This document shows, one piece after another, positions 22,733-33,497 of a DNA stretch of 64,000 nt. Source of the DNA: an uncultured Eubacteriales bacterium (lineage in GTDB: Bacteria; Bacillota; Clostridia; Christensenellales; DTU072); NCBI GenBank assembly GCA_949292905.1, contig CASFAV010000011.1, positions 1-64,000 of the forward strand, given 5' to 3'. The notes under the pieces were generated by a model that did not search any database, was not told where the DNA came from, and was given only the letters and a program-made list of their open reading frames with translations. Position numbers and translations under genes: made by a program. Position 1 is the first letter of the stretch. Each line of letters begins with the position of its first letter.

Positions 22733-25700
22733 TTGCGTTTCTTCGCTTCCCGTTGCGCCTTGAGCTCTCTCATATAGCTTTCCTCGAGGCTTCCGCGGTT
22801 TTCGCTCCATTTGTATATCTTACGCGCTCCGGCGTTGACGTGCTTGCGTCTGCGCATCGGGGCGGCTATAAGTATGATCACTATTCCGAGAATTATTATC
22901 ACTACCGCGCCGATAGCTATTATCACCCAGTACGGGAAGTCGTTGGTATAGAATACGATCTCGCCCGAAGAATCGGCATAGAATGTGATAAAGTCGCCCT
23001 CTCTCGTGAAATCCGTTACGCTCGCGAGATTGCCGAGCCCTTCCACCACGAGATTCTGACTGTTGAGATATTCGTCGGGTATTCTCGCGTAGAACTTGAC
23101 TTTCTGAGCGAGTACGGTGGGCAATCCGTTCTCCTTGACCTCGATCACCTCTACGGTGGCTTTCTGCCCGAACAGCTTGGTAAAGAAGTTGCTCTCGTTC
23201 ACAGTATCGTAAACTTCGGAGAAAGATACGGTTATATTGGAGCTGAATCCCCCGGGCGTGGTGATATAAGATCCGGTTACCTTATCGGTGATCGCGTTGG
23301 TCGATATCTTCACGATAAGGCTATAGACGGGTTCGTAGACCTTGTAGTTGGCGGCGTGCAGACCGCCGAGCTCCCACGAAGTTATCACTACCTCATAGGT
23401 ACCCACTTCCGACTTGTTGCCCATCGTCGTAGCCGTCATGTTCAGTATGACTTCGTCGCCTACCATGACGCCGTTGAGCTCTCCCGTCACCGTCACGTTG
23501 GGCAGACCGTCGTAAGCCTTATTCTGCACCTTTATGTTCTCGATACTTATCTCTTTGGGATTGATTCGGAACATGGCAGTAGCTTCCGTGGATAAATAAT
23601 TGGGATCGTCGATAACGGCTTTGATGCTGTAATTGCCTGCGGAAAGCGGCATGCTTTCGTAGCCGGGGAATTCGACGCGCACGCCTACGCCTGCGGGCGA
23701 AGTCACTACCACGGGCACGCTGACCGAGCCGTAGATCTGGTTGGACAAGAGATCCGGATCGAACGTTATCGAGCTTACCGTCGCTCTCGTCACGCTGTAC
23801 GATATTCTCGCGCTATCCTCGAGTATGTAGTAATCCGGATGATTGAGTATAGCCGTGACGTAGTAATCTCCCACAGAAGTAGGTTGGACGACGGACGGTA
23901 CCGCGCCCTCTTCGTCGTCTGCGGAGAAATATTGGCAGATTATCATACCCTGTATTTGCGCATAATCGAGCTCGTCCACGTCCACGAGGGTATCGATAAC
24001 TATGCGCGGCGTCGCGGGAGAGGTATTGCCGTAGGTATAAGTATATCTGTCCACCACGTTGGTGTCGCGGTAGAAGTCTATATCTATGCCCTTCTTGTTT
24101 ATATACACCGCATATTGCAGCGTTCCCTGATAATTGTGATCGCTTATCGAAGCGGTGAACAGGTAAGTGCCCACTCTCGGCACGGTGACTCCTTCGTCGA
24201 ATGCGGCGTCGTTGATCACCTGCATATTGGCGGGAGAAGTCGTGAACCTGAGCGACGAGATAACGGCGGTAGCCGTGGCGCCGAAGGTAAACGAATTGTT
24301 GCTTACCGTAATTGTCGCGGTTGCTTTGGTGACCTCCACCGTGAGAGTGCCTACGTAAACCTCGTAATTCGCCGAATCGGCGGGCACGAAAGCGAACTGT
24401 ACGCCCTCGTAAATACCGACGTCGCCGAGCACGGTATCGGCGTTAAGGAAGTAATAACTTCCGGCGATAGCGGCGCCGCCTTTAAGATAAACCATCTTAC
24501 CGCCGCCGATATAGCTGTTACCGAGAGATCTGCCGTATTCGACGGAGCCGGCTACGGGCATGACGGATTCCTCGAGCACGGGCGAAGCCTTGGTAATGGT
24601 GAACGTGACCTGCTTGGAGCCCTCGTAATTCTTATCGTCCACTACTACGGTGACGACATATTCGCCCGCGGCTATCGCGCTGTCCACGTTGTATCCGTTC
24701 CGGGTGAAGGAATATTTGAGTTTGAGGTCGGTCTTGAAGGTGGGATACTGCGCCTTGCCGTTATAGACCGCCGTAAGAGAAAGGTCTTCGAGCGAAGCGT
24801 GCGCCTTCTCGACGATTATCAACGCGGAGACGTACGCGTCGTTATAGTTGGAATTATCGGGAACGAACCTCAAGCTCACCGTGTTGCTTCCGACGGGGAG
24901 AGAGGCGTTGTCTGGCTCCACGAATTCGAATTTACCGCTGACGGCGGTCCCGGTAAGCATCGAGACTACCTGTCCGCCGCTTATACCGGAGGAACCGAGT
25001 TTGACGCCGTAATCGATCTTATCGAGAGTGGGCACGTAGGTCACCTCGAGATCGGCTTTCGCGATATTTACCGTCGACGTAGCCGAACCGGTATAATTGG
25101 CGTGCACTATCTCCACTCTTACGACGTATACGCCCGCTTCGACGGGTCTGTCGGAAGTTTCCGCCGTGGCGCCCTGCTTGCGGTAATATATCTTATACGA
25201 ATCCGACGTGAGGTTATTGGAAACTTCGGGCACCACGTCGACCACGAGGTTGGGATCGTAAGTGTAATTGTACGCGCTCTGAAGGGTGACCGTAGCGGTC
25301 CTCTTGGTCACGACGTAATCGAATTCCTTGCTCGCGGTAAACGAAGGATTGGCGGCGGAGATACCGACGGTCACTTTATAATTGCCGGCGTCGGTGGGCG
25401 GCAACACGCCGTAATCTCTGCTGCCGTCCGCAGCGTAATAATGATAAGTCACCGTGGAAAGATCCACTTTGCCGTCGTATTCGCCGAAGCTTACTGTAAG
25501 TCTTACGCTGTTGTCGGCGTAGACTTTTTCGTTGCCCGTTACCGACATATAGTCGCTGAGGTCGCGCTTGTTGACCGTATACGTGAACGTGTACGTACCC
25601 TTGTGTTTACCGTAGTAATAGATGTCGCCGCTCTGCGTGACGCCTTCGTCTATCGATACGGTCACGGTATACACGCCGGCAACGCGTATCTCGGCGGTCT

Positions 25701-28700
25701 CTACGCCGTTAAGGAGTAATTTATCGACGCGGAAGTCGCTCGCGTCGAGCGCATAATAGGTATTGCCCGCGCTTATCCCGAGCTCCGCGAGTCCCACGGC
25801 TTCTCCGTCATAATACTTGGAAGGATTCCTGACGGAGAAGTCGGTCAATTCGCGATAGACGTATATCGGCATATTCGCGAAGTAATCCTCGAAATTGGGA
25901 TGGCTCACCGTGAACGTGAGCGACACGTTCTCGAGATAGGTCCCCGCACTCGAGTCGCCCGCGAATTCGTCGAGCGAGCCGCCGACGCAAGCAACGTCGG
26001 TTACTGTAAAGCCGGTAACGGGAATGTCGTCCGCGCCGTAAACCATATATAATTCAATGACGGCGTCGCGCAATGTCCTGCCTTCGTAAACGTATACTCT
26101 GCTCTCTGCGGAAAGCCGCATGGTGTTCTTCAAAACGTTCTCCATCACGACTGTTCCGCGGATGATATTGTATTTGTCAATGAACTCGGCGTTGGGAGTG
26201 AATACGTATTCGGCTTCGCCGCCCGCGTCCGCTATCGAGTCGGGATCCGCCCAGGCGATAGTGCCTATTCTCGCCGCTTCGCTTCCCGACTTGAGCGAGA
26301 TAAGGAATTCGCCGAGCTTTGCGCCGTATTCTCTTTCCCCGGTCACGACGATATTGCCTTCGAGATCGACGCTTTCGCCGTTGACGTTCAATACGGCGGG
26401 TAACGTCACCGTCAGATAAGAACCGCTTTCGTAGGGAGTGAATATCACGGAGGCTACGTTGTCGTTGGCTTTGGTAGCCTTACCGTGGTAACGCTTGTCT
26501 ATCGTGAACGTTCCTCTGACGTCCACTTCGCCGGACGCGTTCACTATATAAGCGCGACCAGAGTCCGCGATAATCGTGCCGTCGTCCACGTAATCGCCGA
26601 GATTCACCGTTCTGAATGCGGGCAATTCCACGACGGGCACCGCTTTCTCTATGATAAGCGCGGCTCCCGTGAGCTTGCCGCCGAAGTTGTCGTCGTCGAT
26701 ATCCACCGTGACGTCGTAGCCTGCCGCGTTGACCGCGCTCGGCTTGCTTTGCTGACCGTTGTATTTGACCACGAATCTGAGCTCGCCGTAATTGGCAACG
26801 ATACCTTCCACTATCGCGGCGCCCTCTTCGTCGAGGCGGGGCGTAACGCTTACTTCGGAAGCGACGTAGGCGTACGTGATCACGTATTTGCCGTCCTCGC
26901 CGACTGCGTATTCGTCCGAGAAGGTTATATATTGCGAAAGATCGCGTTTGACGATATCGATCTCCGTGGTTTCGTAAACTGCATTGAAATTATCGGGATC
27001 GGCGGGTTCGAACGCTATCGTCACGGTATGTCTGCCGACGCCGTGTTGCGAAATATCGGTGCTCAGTACGAAGACGCCTTCCACGTCGTTGCCGGTAGCG
27101 GGGAATATAACCTTACCGCCCGTGAACGTCACGTCTTCGGACTTCGTACCGAACGCTATCGTTCCGTACACGTACGGCAACGCCGTTATTTCGGGATCGG
27201 CTTTCGCGATATTGAGTACGGTTGTCGCCGCACCCTCGTAATTGTTGCTGATAAGCGTTATCCTCACGTCGTAAACGCCGGCGTTCACGGGAGCTTCGGT
27301 AACGAAGTCGTCTTCGCTTGCGCCCGAAGATTTGTATTCGTAGCGAGCTTCGGTTATTCCCGCGGGAAGCGGTACGCTGAACGAAACGGGTTCCGAAGTA
27401 TACGTCCTGTTGTATACCGCCGAAATTTCGAATGAAGCCTGCGCTTTCTTGACGGTCATCTCCAATTCGTACGTTTCCGAATATCCGTTATCGTTGAAAA
27501 TAACTTTAACGGTATATTCGCCCGCGTTGACCGGAGGAGCGCTCGTCTCCTCTCCGTCGATGACGTAAATCACCTCGTGCGCGACCTGCGGATGCGTAAA
27601 ACTCGTGCCGTCTATTATTATCTTATTATAATTAGGCGCGACCGCCACGCTTCCCGTCGCGGGATTATAGACCTGATCGAGCCCCGTGAAAGGTTCATCC
27701 GCATTGAGCGAGGGAGTTATGGCGAAAACGCCCTCGTAACCGCCTTCGAAGTTCGAGTCGTTCACGACTGCTTTCACAGAATACTTACCTATACGGGAAG
27801 GCTCGGACGTAAGCGGAGTGCCGTCGGTATAATAGTAATATTCCGCGACGATATCGAGCGCCGCATAGTCGATCGCCACGTCGCCGTAACAATCGGGAAC
27901 GAAGGGCTGAGCCATGCCGTTATATTCCGTTTCGTAATCTGTCGGGTTGCGGAAATAGACTTTCGCCTTCTCGATAACGAGTTCGACGATCACCTTGCCG
28001 GTGTAATTCGTAACGCTCTCGTCAAGGCTTACGGTAACTTCGTATATTCCCGCCTGAGTGCGTACTTCGTCGGCGTACTCTATCTTGAGCGGGAGATATC
28101 CGCCCTCGTTCTCGGGATCGGCTACAGAAGCGGATATCGACTTATTCTCGAGCAATCCGTCGTAAACGTGCACGAGATCGCTCACCGCGATAGCTTCAGA
28201 AATATCCTTCTTGTTTACCTGCAGGAAGTAATCCGCGGTATAAGCGTGATAATTCCTGTTGTATTTCGCTATGACTTCGTCGCTTCCGGAGGGGATGAAA
28301 CGTATAACGGTGTTATTCGCGGTATCCGTACTCACGGGAAGGTACGCTTCCGTGAGATATCCGCCTTCGCCGTCCGGCACGACGAGCTCGAAATTGCCGT
28401 AATAAATTTCGCTTCCCGCAGTAAGGCTGACGTTACCGAAATCCACTGCGGAAATACTTTCGCCGTAGCTGATCGATTTAGCGGGCAGCACGCCGCCGCT
28501 GTACGCGAGCGTTGCCTTGACTACGAAGTAGGTATCGAATATATACCCTTCGTAATTGACGTTAGACGCGAGCACTTCGGCGTATACGTAATATTTGCCC
28601 GTTTCCACGGAAGCGTTCATATCGATGCGCACGTAATTCGCGCCGTCGATGACGACTATGGCGTCGGCTGGATCGAACGCCGTTGCCTCGCGGTAATAGA

Positions 28701-31700
28701 CGTATTGCAAAGCTGCCGAAACGGGCTGTTCGCCCGCCATTATCAGAGCGGCGGGAGCGACGTATTGGGTGCCGTAAACGCGCGTGACCACCGCGGTATG
28801 CGCTTCGCCGTCGCAGTCCTCGGCGGCGATATCGCTCCTTTCGGCAAAATCGATCTTGACTACCCGCTTATTGACGGTCAGCGGGACCGCGATATCGTCT
28901 ATCGCGAGATATCTTGCCATCAAGGCTTCGGAAGGAGTGAATTCGCAATACACCCTTCTTTCCCCGCCTTCGAGAACGTCGTCCAGATTGTCGTGAGGGA
29001 TAACGAGAGTATAATCGCCTTCGCCGAATACGAAGCCGTGCGAAACGACCGAGCCCTCGAAAGTCGCCTTAGACAGCGCGTCGCCGTACGTAATGTCGGT
29101 CAGTCTGACTCCGCTGAAATCGGGAGTCGCGCGGACGACGTAAATATTCACGACGTCGTAGTATCCCGCGAAATCGGTATTGGGAACGAATTCGCCGTTA
29201 TCGTCGTATTCGCCCGCCTGCCATAAAAGTCTTACGGAATGCGGCAGGAAATTGCCGCTTTCGTCGTACAGCACGTCGAGAACTTTATCGCCGTGACCGT
29301 TTACGGGGAGGATGAGTTTGTTACGGAGCTCGTAATCGCTTTCGCTCTCGAACAGGAACCTGCCCGATATCATCGTGGCGGTGGAATAACCGGAATAAGT
29401 ATATCTGGCGTTGCCGTTATTCGCTATGATCGCCGCCGAAGCTTCGGCGAGAGTTTCGCCGAATTCCATATTGCCTATCTGCCCCATGTAATCGCCGTTC
29501 ACGGTATAGGCGTCGTAAGGCGTGGATACCGACGGCATACGCACGTCGAGACTGCTGCTTCCGACCGCCGCCTGTTGGACGCGCACGAGAACGTATATCG
29601 AGCCTTCGTTATTGACGTTGTCGACGCGCACGCGCATCATATAAACGCCCGCGTGATGTTGCGCCGAAGGTATGACGGAGACCTCTTCTCCCCATTGAGT
29701 GCTTGCGCTGATATCATAAGTGTTGCCGTCGGCGTCGTAAGCATAGATCTGACGGAAACTGAAAACGTACAACAGACTGTCCACGTTGACGAAAGCACCG
29801 TTATCTTCGTATCCGGCGTAATAATCGGCGGTGGAAACGTATCCGTAAGTATAAGTGAGTATGTCGCTGTAAGTATAACCTTCGAGCGTATCCGGCTGAT
29901 CGAGCCGTGTGTGTTCCTCCACCGATTCGGACACGAAAACTTCCAAAACTCTTTGGTTTATCGTCAGAGTGACGATCTCGGGATCGCCTTCGTAATTACA
30001 TTTACCGCTGTCTATCGCAAGCCGGACGGTATAAATACCGGCAGTGGTCGGAGCCGTAAGAGTATAAGCGGAATCGTCGGCGCCGATGGGCTTATATTCC
30101 ACGATGACCGAAACGTCGTCGATATAAACTCTGTTGTTTCCTTCGAGAACGTATACGGAAGGTACTACCGTTTTTTCGTGACCGTCGTACTCGAAGTTAA
30201 GCGAATAGCCGTCCGCTTCGACGTACGCCAGCGCGTGGTTGATATTGACGGAGATCTCTATCGTCTGCGGCGCGAAGTTCTGCGCGGTAAGAGTACCCTC
30301 TTTAAGAGCGTAACCGGTGAGCGCGCCGAGCGAATCGCGCACTTCGTCCACGAATTGATAGAAGAAGGTATCGTAATAAGCCGTTATCTGATCGTCGGTG
30401 AATTCGGAAACGTCTATGGGCGTAAACGTTACCGTGATAATATAATTCTGAATAACGTCGTGCATGACGTAATCTATGGTGCCGGGTACGGGCGAAGTTA
30501 TGCTGTACTCGCCCCACACTCCCGCGGCAGACTGATAGAACACTCTGCCGAATATGTTCTGCGCGCCGTCGAGGATGTTCCCGTCGGCGTTTTTGCTGTA
30601 GATATCGAGCTCGTCGAGGCTGTCGCCGTAAGTGAGTTCGTTGGCGGCATACGCACCGGTAACTCCGGGCGAAGCCTTCTTTACGGTGAACGTCGAGAAA
30701 AGTTCGCCGTAATAATCGGTGCTGTCGGCGGTGTCTATACGGGCGTAGAAGAAATAATCTCCCGCGTCCTTGAAGCCGGTGTCGCGCGAAGCTTCGGTAT
30801 CGTAACCTATTACGGTGTAACGCGCTATCTGCAAGGTCGAATCGTATACCGACGACGAGGGATTGGAGTATGCCTGATATGTGTGCTCTCCGGTCACGAA
30901 GGGCACTTCGCCGTTGATGTACGGAAGCAACGACTCGTCGTCCGCGAAATCGTAACGCATGCCTTCCACTTCTATGTAGCCGCCCGTGGTGACCTTGTTC
31001 TCGCCGTCGACGACTTCGTAATAGACGTAGAAATAGTATGTGAGTTGCTTATAATAGCTTACGGTGATGTTGGGTTTCACCCCTATCGAAGCGCCCGGAT
31101 CGTTGGGGAAATACACTCTGAAGCTGTCGTTGTCGAGCGTCACCGAAACGGGCTCTCCCCAAGAAGTGGTGAACGTGAAGTCCGTTTCGAGCAGTTCTAT
31201 CGCCATTCTGCGGTTGAAATAAACGGAGACCGGTCTTTGGGTGTCGCTGTTCAGCTCCCATATCGCGTCGTCCATACGGAAAGTGATGTCGTATACCCGG
31301 TACCCTCTCGAGTTGACCGTATAAGAAGGATTCTGTACGGAAATGCTGTTGCCTATCGAATAGCGCACGAGGCTGTAATTGTCCGCCTGCGTAACGTTCA
31401 TCACGACGCGGACGGTTACGTAGGAATCGCGGGAGACGTTGATGAGATATCTGTTGGCGTCGCTCGCGCCCGCTCCCGTCGTCACGTCGGGAGACGCCGT
31501 GCAGTTGCCGTCGGCGTCGTGCCACGTGGAATCCAGCACGTACACGGAGGCAAAGGTGCCGAAACTGCCCGAGCCGGGAACGTAGGTAGCGCCGGCGTGA
31601 ATATAGTTGGCGCCGACGGAACGCGTGGTCCAGTCGACTTTTACGGAATAATAGACGGTACGCTCGGAAACGTTACCCGCGGCGTCTATAGCGTACAATA

Positions 31701-33321
31701 CGAGACAATATTCGCCGGGCTCGCCGAACATAAGCGCGTTCTTGCCGGTATTGGCTGAGCTCGAATCGTAAACGCCGAGTTGCTGTCTCGCCGCCGTTTT
31801 GACGACGCCTCCCACCGAGTAAGTGATATTGCGATCGGTGGGATAATTATTGGGCGAAGGCGTGAAGTCGTAACCGGAGAATCCGCCCGTCAGCGAGGAA
31901 TTATCCACGCCGTTATCGAGAATGAAAGCGTAGACGGATTCGGACGAGCCGACGCTCGCCGCGGCGGTGGTGTTCTCGTAAACGAGCCTGATATCGGAAG
32001 AAGTCGTGTACCAGGCGTTACGCGCTATCGCGGACGCGAAAGCGCTTGCCTGCGCAAGCGTGGGAGCCGCGGGCGCGGAGTTATCCACGTTGATGGTTAT
32101 GTGATTGGCGCTGCTCTCGGGGCTGTTCTGATACGAATAAGCGCCCGTGGAAGAGATACCGGAAGGTATGCGCGGGACGATATTCAGAGTTTTGGCGTTG
32201 CTCACGCCGGAGCCGACGACGAAGGAAGCGGTGTAACCGAAATAAATGTTGCGTTCGCTGACGTTGGAAGAGCTTGCCGGCATATAGACCGCCGCCTGCT
32301 CGGTCACCCTTTTAAGATAAGTCGTGGACGAAGTATAGTTACCGTTGGCAAACGTATACCATTCGAGACAGGACTGACCTATGCGCTTCATTGCGGCGGC
32401 GAAGGAATAATCGAATTCGTGAGTCACCTGACCGCCTTGCTCGTTTTGGGAAAGGAGCGAAGCGGTTACCGTCACGACGTCGCCTTCCTTGACGTAGAGA
32501 GCCGCGAGCTCCTGCGGACCGGTACCGGCATAAATATTGGGGATACTTACCGTGGTGCGGTTCTTGCCGCCGACCGATATGCCCACGCCCGCGCCGGTCT
32601 GATCGATCGCAAGAGACTTGACCTGCGACGATATCGTGAGGTTCGCCGCGGAAATATAGAATTTATTGTCTTCGGAAGGGCTCTCCATCGTCACGGAAAG
32701 CTCGAAACGCGAGGACTCCGTGGCGCTCTCCGTTCCCGCGGGTATCTGCAACGTGACCGAGATATTGCCCGTATAGCTGCCGGAAGAGCTTGTCGCGGAT
32801 ATTGGTGCGGTCGCATCGAGGTTGCCGAATTTTATCTTCAATTCTCCCGAATAAGAGCCGCTGAATTGCGACTGACTCTGAAGAGTGATATTGAAAGTCG
32901 CGTTGACGTCGATATCGGGGTTATTGATTGCGTACGCCACGGCTGCGTTGGAGGACAGGTTGCTGTAATAGTTACCCTGTATGGCTTCGTTCACGGACGG
33001 TCCTATGCTGAGTTTGACCTTGGAAGAAACGGTGGACTTGGAGCCCGAACCGAATTCTATCCTTCCGTTATCGAAAGACACCGAATTGCCGGCGTCGGCA
33101 TAGAAGTCTTCCGCGGTAGTCCTCAGGGTGTTGACGCCGAATTGGGCGCCGTATCCGTCTGCAAGCGAAGTGCCGTTGTCCGAGTCGACCGCGTAAGCCG
33201 CAGGAATGTCGACGGCGGAGAATCCCGATACGGGAACGACCGACGCAAGCGCGAGGATCAGGAGAGCGAGGACAGAGAATAAGCCCAGTTTGTAAGCAGT
33301 ACCCGATGAAGATTTAGTCAT
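22720..33321 (-). CDS. Giant tail-anchored MBG-repeat surface protein
   Basis: This 3533-residue protein has a signal peptide ending near residue 44 (DIPAAYA), a beta-rich N-terminal region, an Ig-like part near 410-560 and then about 17 MBG-type beta modules from roughly residue 800 to 3390. Each module ends with a pattern like AGxYxVxVxI..NYEG and starts the next with a YG..L segment (for example NAGVYDVRITLISNNYEG). The C-terminus has one membrane helix near 3464-3490 and a basic cytoplasmic tail of about 43 residues instead of an LPXTG signal. GGAGGT precedes the ATG. Such proteins are thought to be adhesins or stalk proteins. At 10.6 kb it is one-sixth of the window. Confidence 0.9.
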   Translation of the reverse strand: MTKSSSGTAYKLGLFSVLALLILALASVVPVSGFSAVDIPAAYAVDSDNGTSLADGYGAQFGVNTLRTTAEDFYADAGNSVSFDNGRIEFGSGSKSTVSSKVKLSIGPSVNEAIQGNYYSNLSSNAAVAYAINNPDIDVNATFNITLQSQSQFSGSYSGELKIKFGNLDATAPISATSSSGSYTGNISVTLQIPAGTESATESSRFELSVTMESPSEDNKFYISAANLTISSQVKSLAIDQTGAGVGISVGGKNRTTVSIPNIYAGTGPQELAALYVKEGDVVTVTASLLSQNEQGGQVTHEFDYSFAAAMKRIGQSCLEWYTFANGNYTSSTTYLKRVTEQAAVYMPASSSNVSERNIYFGYTASFVVGSGVSNAKTLNIVPRIPSGISSTGAYSYQNSPESSANHITINVDNSAPAAPTLAQASAFASAIARNAWYTTSSDIRLVYENTTAAASVGSSESVYAFILDNGVDNSSLTGGFSGYDFTPSPNNYPTDRNITYSVGGVVKTAARQQLGVYDSSSANTGKNALMFGEPGEYCLVLYAIDAAGNVSERTVYYSVKVDWTTRSVGANYIHAGATYVPGSGSFGTFASVYVLDSTWHDADGNCTASPDVTTGAGASDANRYLINVSRDSYVTVRVVMNVTQADNYSLVRYSIGNSISVQNPSYTVNSRGYRVYDITFRMDDAIWELNSDTQRPVSVYFNRRMAIELLETDFTFTTSWGEPVSVTLDNDSFRVYFPNDPGASIGVKPNITVSYYKQLTYYFYVYYEVVDGENKVTTGGYIEVEGMRYDFADDESLLPYINGEVPFVTGEHTYQAYSNPSSSVYDSTLQIARYTVIGYDTEASRDTGFKDAGDYFFYARIDTADSTDYYGELFSTFTVKKASPGVTGAYAANELTYGDSLDELDIYSKNADGNILDGAQNIFGRVFYQSAAGVWGEYSITSPVPGTIDYVMHDVIQNYIITVTFTPIDVSEFTDDQITAYYDTFFYQFVDEVRDSLGALTGYALKEGTLTAQNFAPQTIEISVNINHALAYVEADGYSLNFEYDGHEKTVVPSVYVLEGNNRVYIDDVSVIVEYKPIGADDSAYTLTAPTTAGIYTVRLAIDSGKCNYEGDPEIVTLTINQRVLEVFVSESVEEHTRLDQPDTLEGYTYSDILTYTYGYVSTADYYAGYEDNGAFVNVDSLLYVFSFRQIYAYDADGNTYDISASTQWGEEVSVIPSAQHHAGVYMMRVRVDNVNNEGSIYVLVRVQQAAVGSSSLDVRMPSVSTPYDAYTVNGDYMGQIGNMEFGETLAEASAAIIANNGNARYTYSGYSTATMISGRFLFESESDYELRNKLILPVNGHGDKVLDVLYDESGNFLPHSVRLLWQAGEYDDNGEFVPNTDFAGYYDVVNIYVVRATPDFSGVRLTDITYGDALSKATFEGSVVSHGFVFGEGDYTLVIPHDNLDDVLEGGERRVYCEFTPSEALMARYLAIDDIAVPLTVNKRVVKIDFAERSDIAAEDCDGEAHTAVVTRVYGTQYVAPAALIMAGEQPVSAALQYVYYREATAFDPADAIVVIDGANYVRIDMNASVETGKYYVYAEVLASNVNYEGYIFDTYFVVKATLAYSGGVLPAKSISYGESISAVDFGNVSLTAGSEIYYGNFELVVPDGEGGYLTEAYLPVSTDTANNTVIRFIPSGSDEVIAKYNRNYHAYTADYFLQVNKKDISEAIAVSDLVHVYDGLLENKSISASVADPENEGGYLPLKIEYADEVRTQAGIYEVTVSLDESVTNYTGKVIVELVIEKAKVYFRNPTDYETEYNGMAQPFVPDCYGDVAIDYAALDIVAEYYYYTDGTPLTSEPSRIGKYSVKAVVNDSNFEGGYEGVFAITPSLNADEPFTGLDQVYNPATGSVAVAPNYNKIIIDGTSFTHPQVAHEVIYVIDGEETSAPPVNAGEYTVKVIFNDNGYSETYELEMTVKKAQASFEISAVYNRTYTSEPVSFSVPLPAGITEARYEYKSSGASEDDFVTEAPVNAGVYDVRITLISNNYEGAATTVLNIAKADPEITALPYVYGTIAFGTKSEDVTFTGGKVIFPATGNDVEGVFVLSTDISQHGVGRHTVTIAFEPADPDNFNAVYETTEIDIVKRDLSQYITFSDEYAVGEDGKYVITYAYVASEVSVTPRLDEEGAAIVEGIVANYGELRFVVKYNGQQSKPSAVNAAGYDVTVDIDDDNFGGKLTGAALIIEKAVPVVELPAFRTVNLGDYVDDGTIIADSGRAYIVNASGEVDVRGTFTIDKRYHGKATKANDNVASVIFTPYESGSYLTVTLPAVLNVNGESVDLEGNIVVTGEREYGAKLGEFLISLKSGSEAARIGTIAWADPDSIADAGGEAEYVFTPNAEFIDKYNIIRGTVVMENVLKNTMRLSAESRVYVYEGRTLRDAVIELYMVYGADDIPVTGFTVTDVACVGGSLDEFAGDSSAGTYLENVSLTFTVSHPNFEDYFANMPIYVYRELTDFSVRNPSKYYDGEAVGLAELGISAGNTYYALDASDFRVDKLLLNGVETAEIRVAGVYTVTVSIDEGVTQSGDIYYYGKHKGTYTFTYTVNKRDLSDYMSVTGNEKVYADNSVRLTVSFGEYDGKVDLSTVTYHYYAADGSRDYGVLPPTDAGNYKVTVGISAANPSFTASKEFDYVVTKRTATVTLQSAYNYTYDPNLVVDVVPEVSNNLTSDSYKIYYRKQGATAETSDRPVEAGVYVVRVEIVHANYTGSATSTVNIAKADLEVTYVPTLDKIDYGVKLGSSGISGGQVVSMLTGTAVSGKFEFVEPDNASLPVGSNTVSLRFVPDNSNYNDAYVSALIIVEKAHASLEDLSLTAVYNGKAQYPTFKTDLKLKYSFTRNGYNVDSAIAAGEYVVTVVVDDKNYEGSKQVTFTITKASPVLEESVMPVAGSVEYGRSLGNSYIGGGKMVYLKGGAAIAGSYYFLNADTVLGDVGIYEGVQFAFVPADSANYEVYVGTLTVEVTKATATITVSNNSFTFGATATAVISSLRFTTSPANMQVINDAAFDEGVTVPRVGTYLFTASISDHNYQGTLQYAVYINKKGIDIDFYRDTNVVDRYTYTYGNTSPATPRIVIDTLVDVDELDYAQIQGMIICQYFSADDEEGAVPSVVQPTSVGDYYVTAILNHPDYYILEDSARISYSVTRATVSSITFDPDLLSNQIYGSVSVPVVVTSPAGVGVRVEFPGYESMPLSAGNYSIKAVIDDPNYLSTEATAMFRINPKEISIENIKVQNKAYDGLPNVTVTGELNGVMVGDEVILNMTATTMGNKSEVGTYEVVITSWELGGLHAANYKVYEPVYSLIVKISTNAITDKVTGSYITTPGGFSSNITVSFSEVYDTVNESNFFTKLFGQKATVEVIEVKENGLPTVLAQKVKFYARIPDEYLNSQNLVVEGLGNLASVTDFTREGDFITFYADSSGEIVFYTNDFPYWVIIAIGAVVIIILGIVIILIAAPMRRRKHVNAGARKIYKWSENRGSLEESYMRELKAQREAKKRKWRL

Positions 33322-33422
33322 CGTAACCTCCGGTGTGACAGGCGGTAACGGGACGGAAACGCATATGTAAGCGGTAAAACTCCGCGATAAACAATAAGCG
33401 CGCCGTCCTCGCGCGCATATTT

Positions 33423-33451
33423 ATCTTATATTATAAATAGAGGACTGTCAA
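33423..33451 (-). promoter_or_regulatory. Promoter of the surface operon
   Basis: On the minus strand TTGACA (33451-33446) and TAAGAT (33428-33423) are 17 bases apart. The start near 33416 gives a leader of about 95 bases with a GC-rich stem (GCGCGC) before the ribosome binding site. Confidence 0.6.
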
Positions 33452-33497
33452 CTCGCCCCGGAAAAATTTACGAATATATAACCGCGCGCCTGCGCTC

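Noticed and set aside
23839..31758. Long plus-strand open frames (up to about 840 codons) within the giant MBG gene
   Set aside because: They are antisense to a clear signal-peptide and repeat protein, lack ribosome binding sites and have Arg/His/Tyr-rich, low-sense sequence. They arise from codon bias in the real gene.
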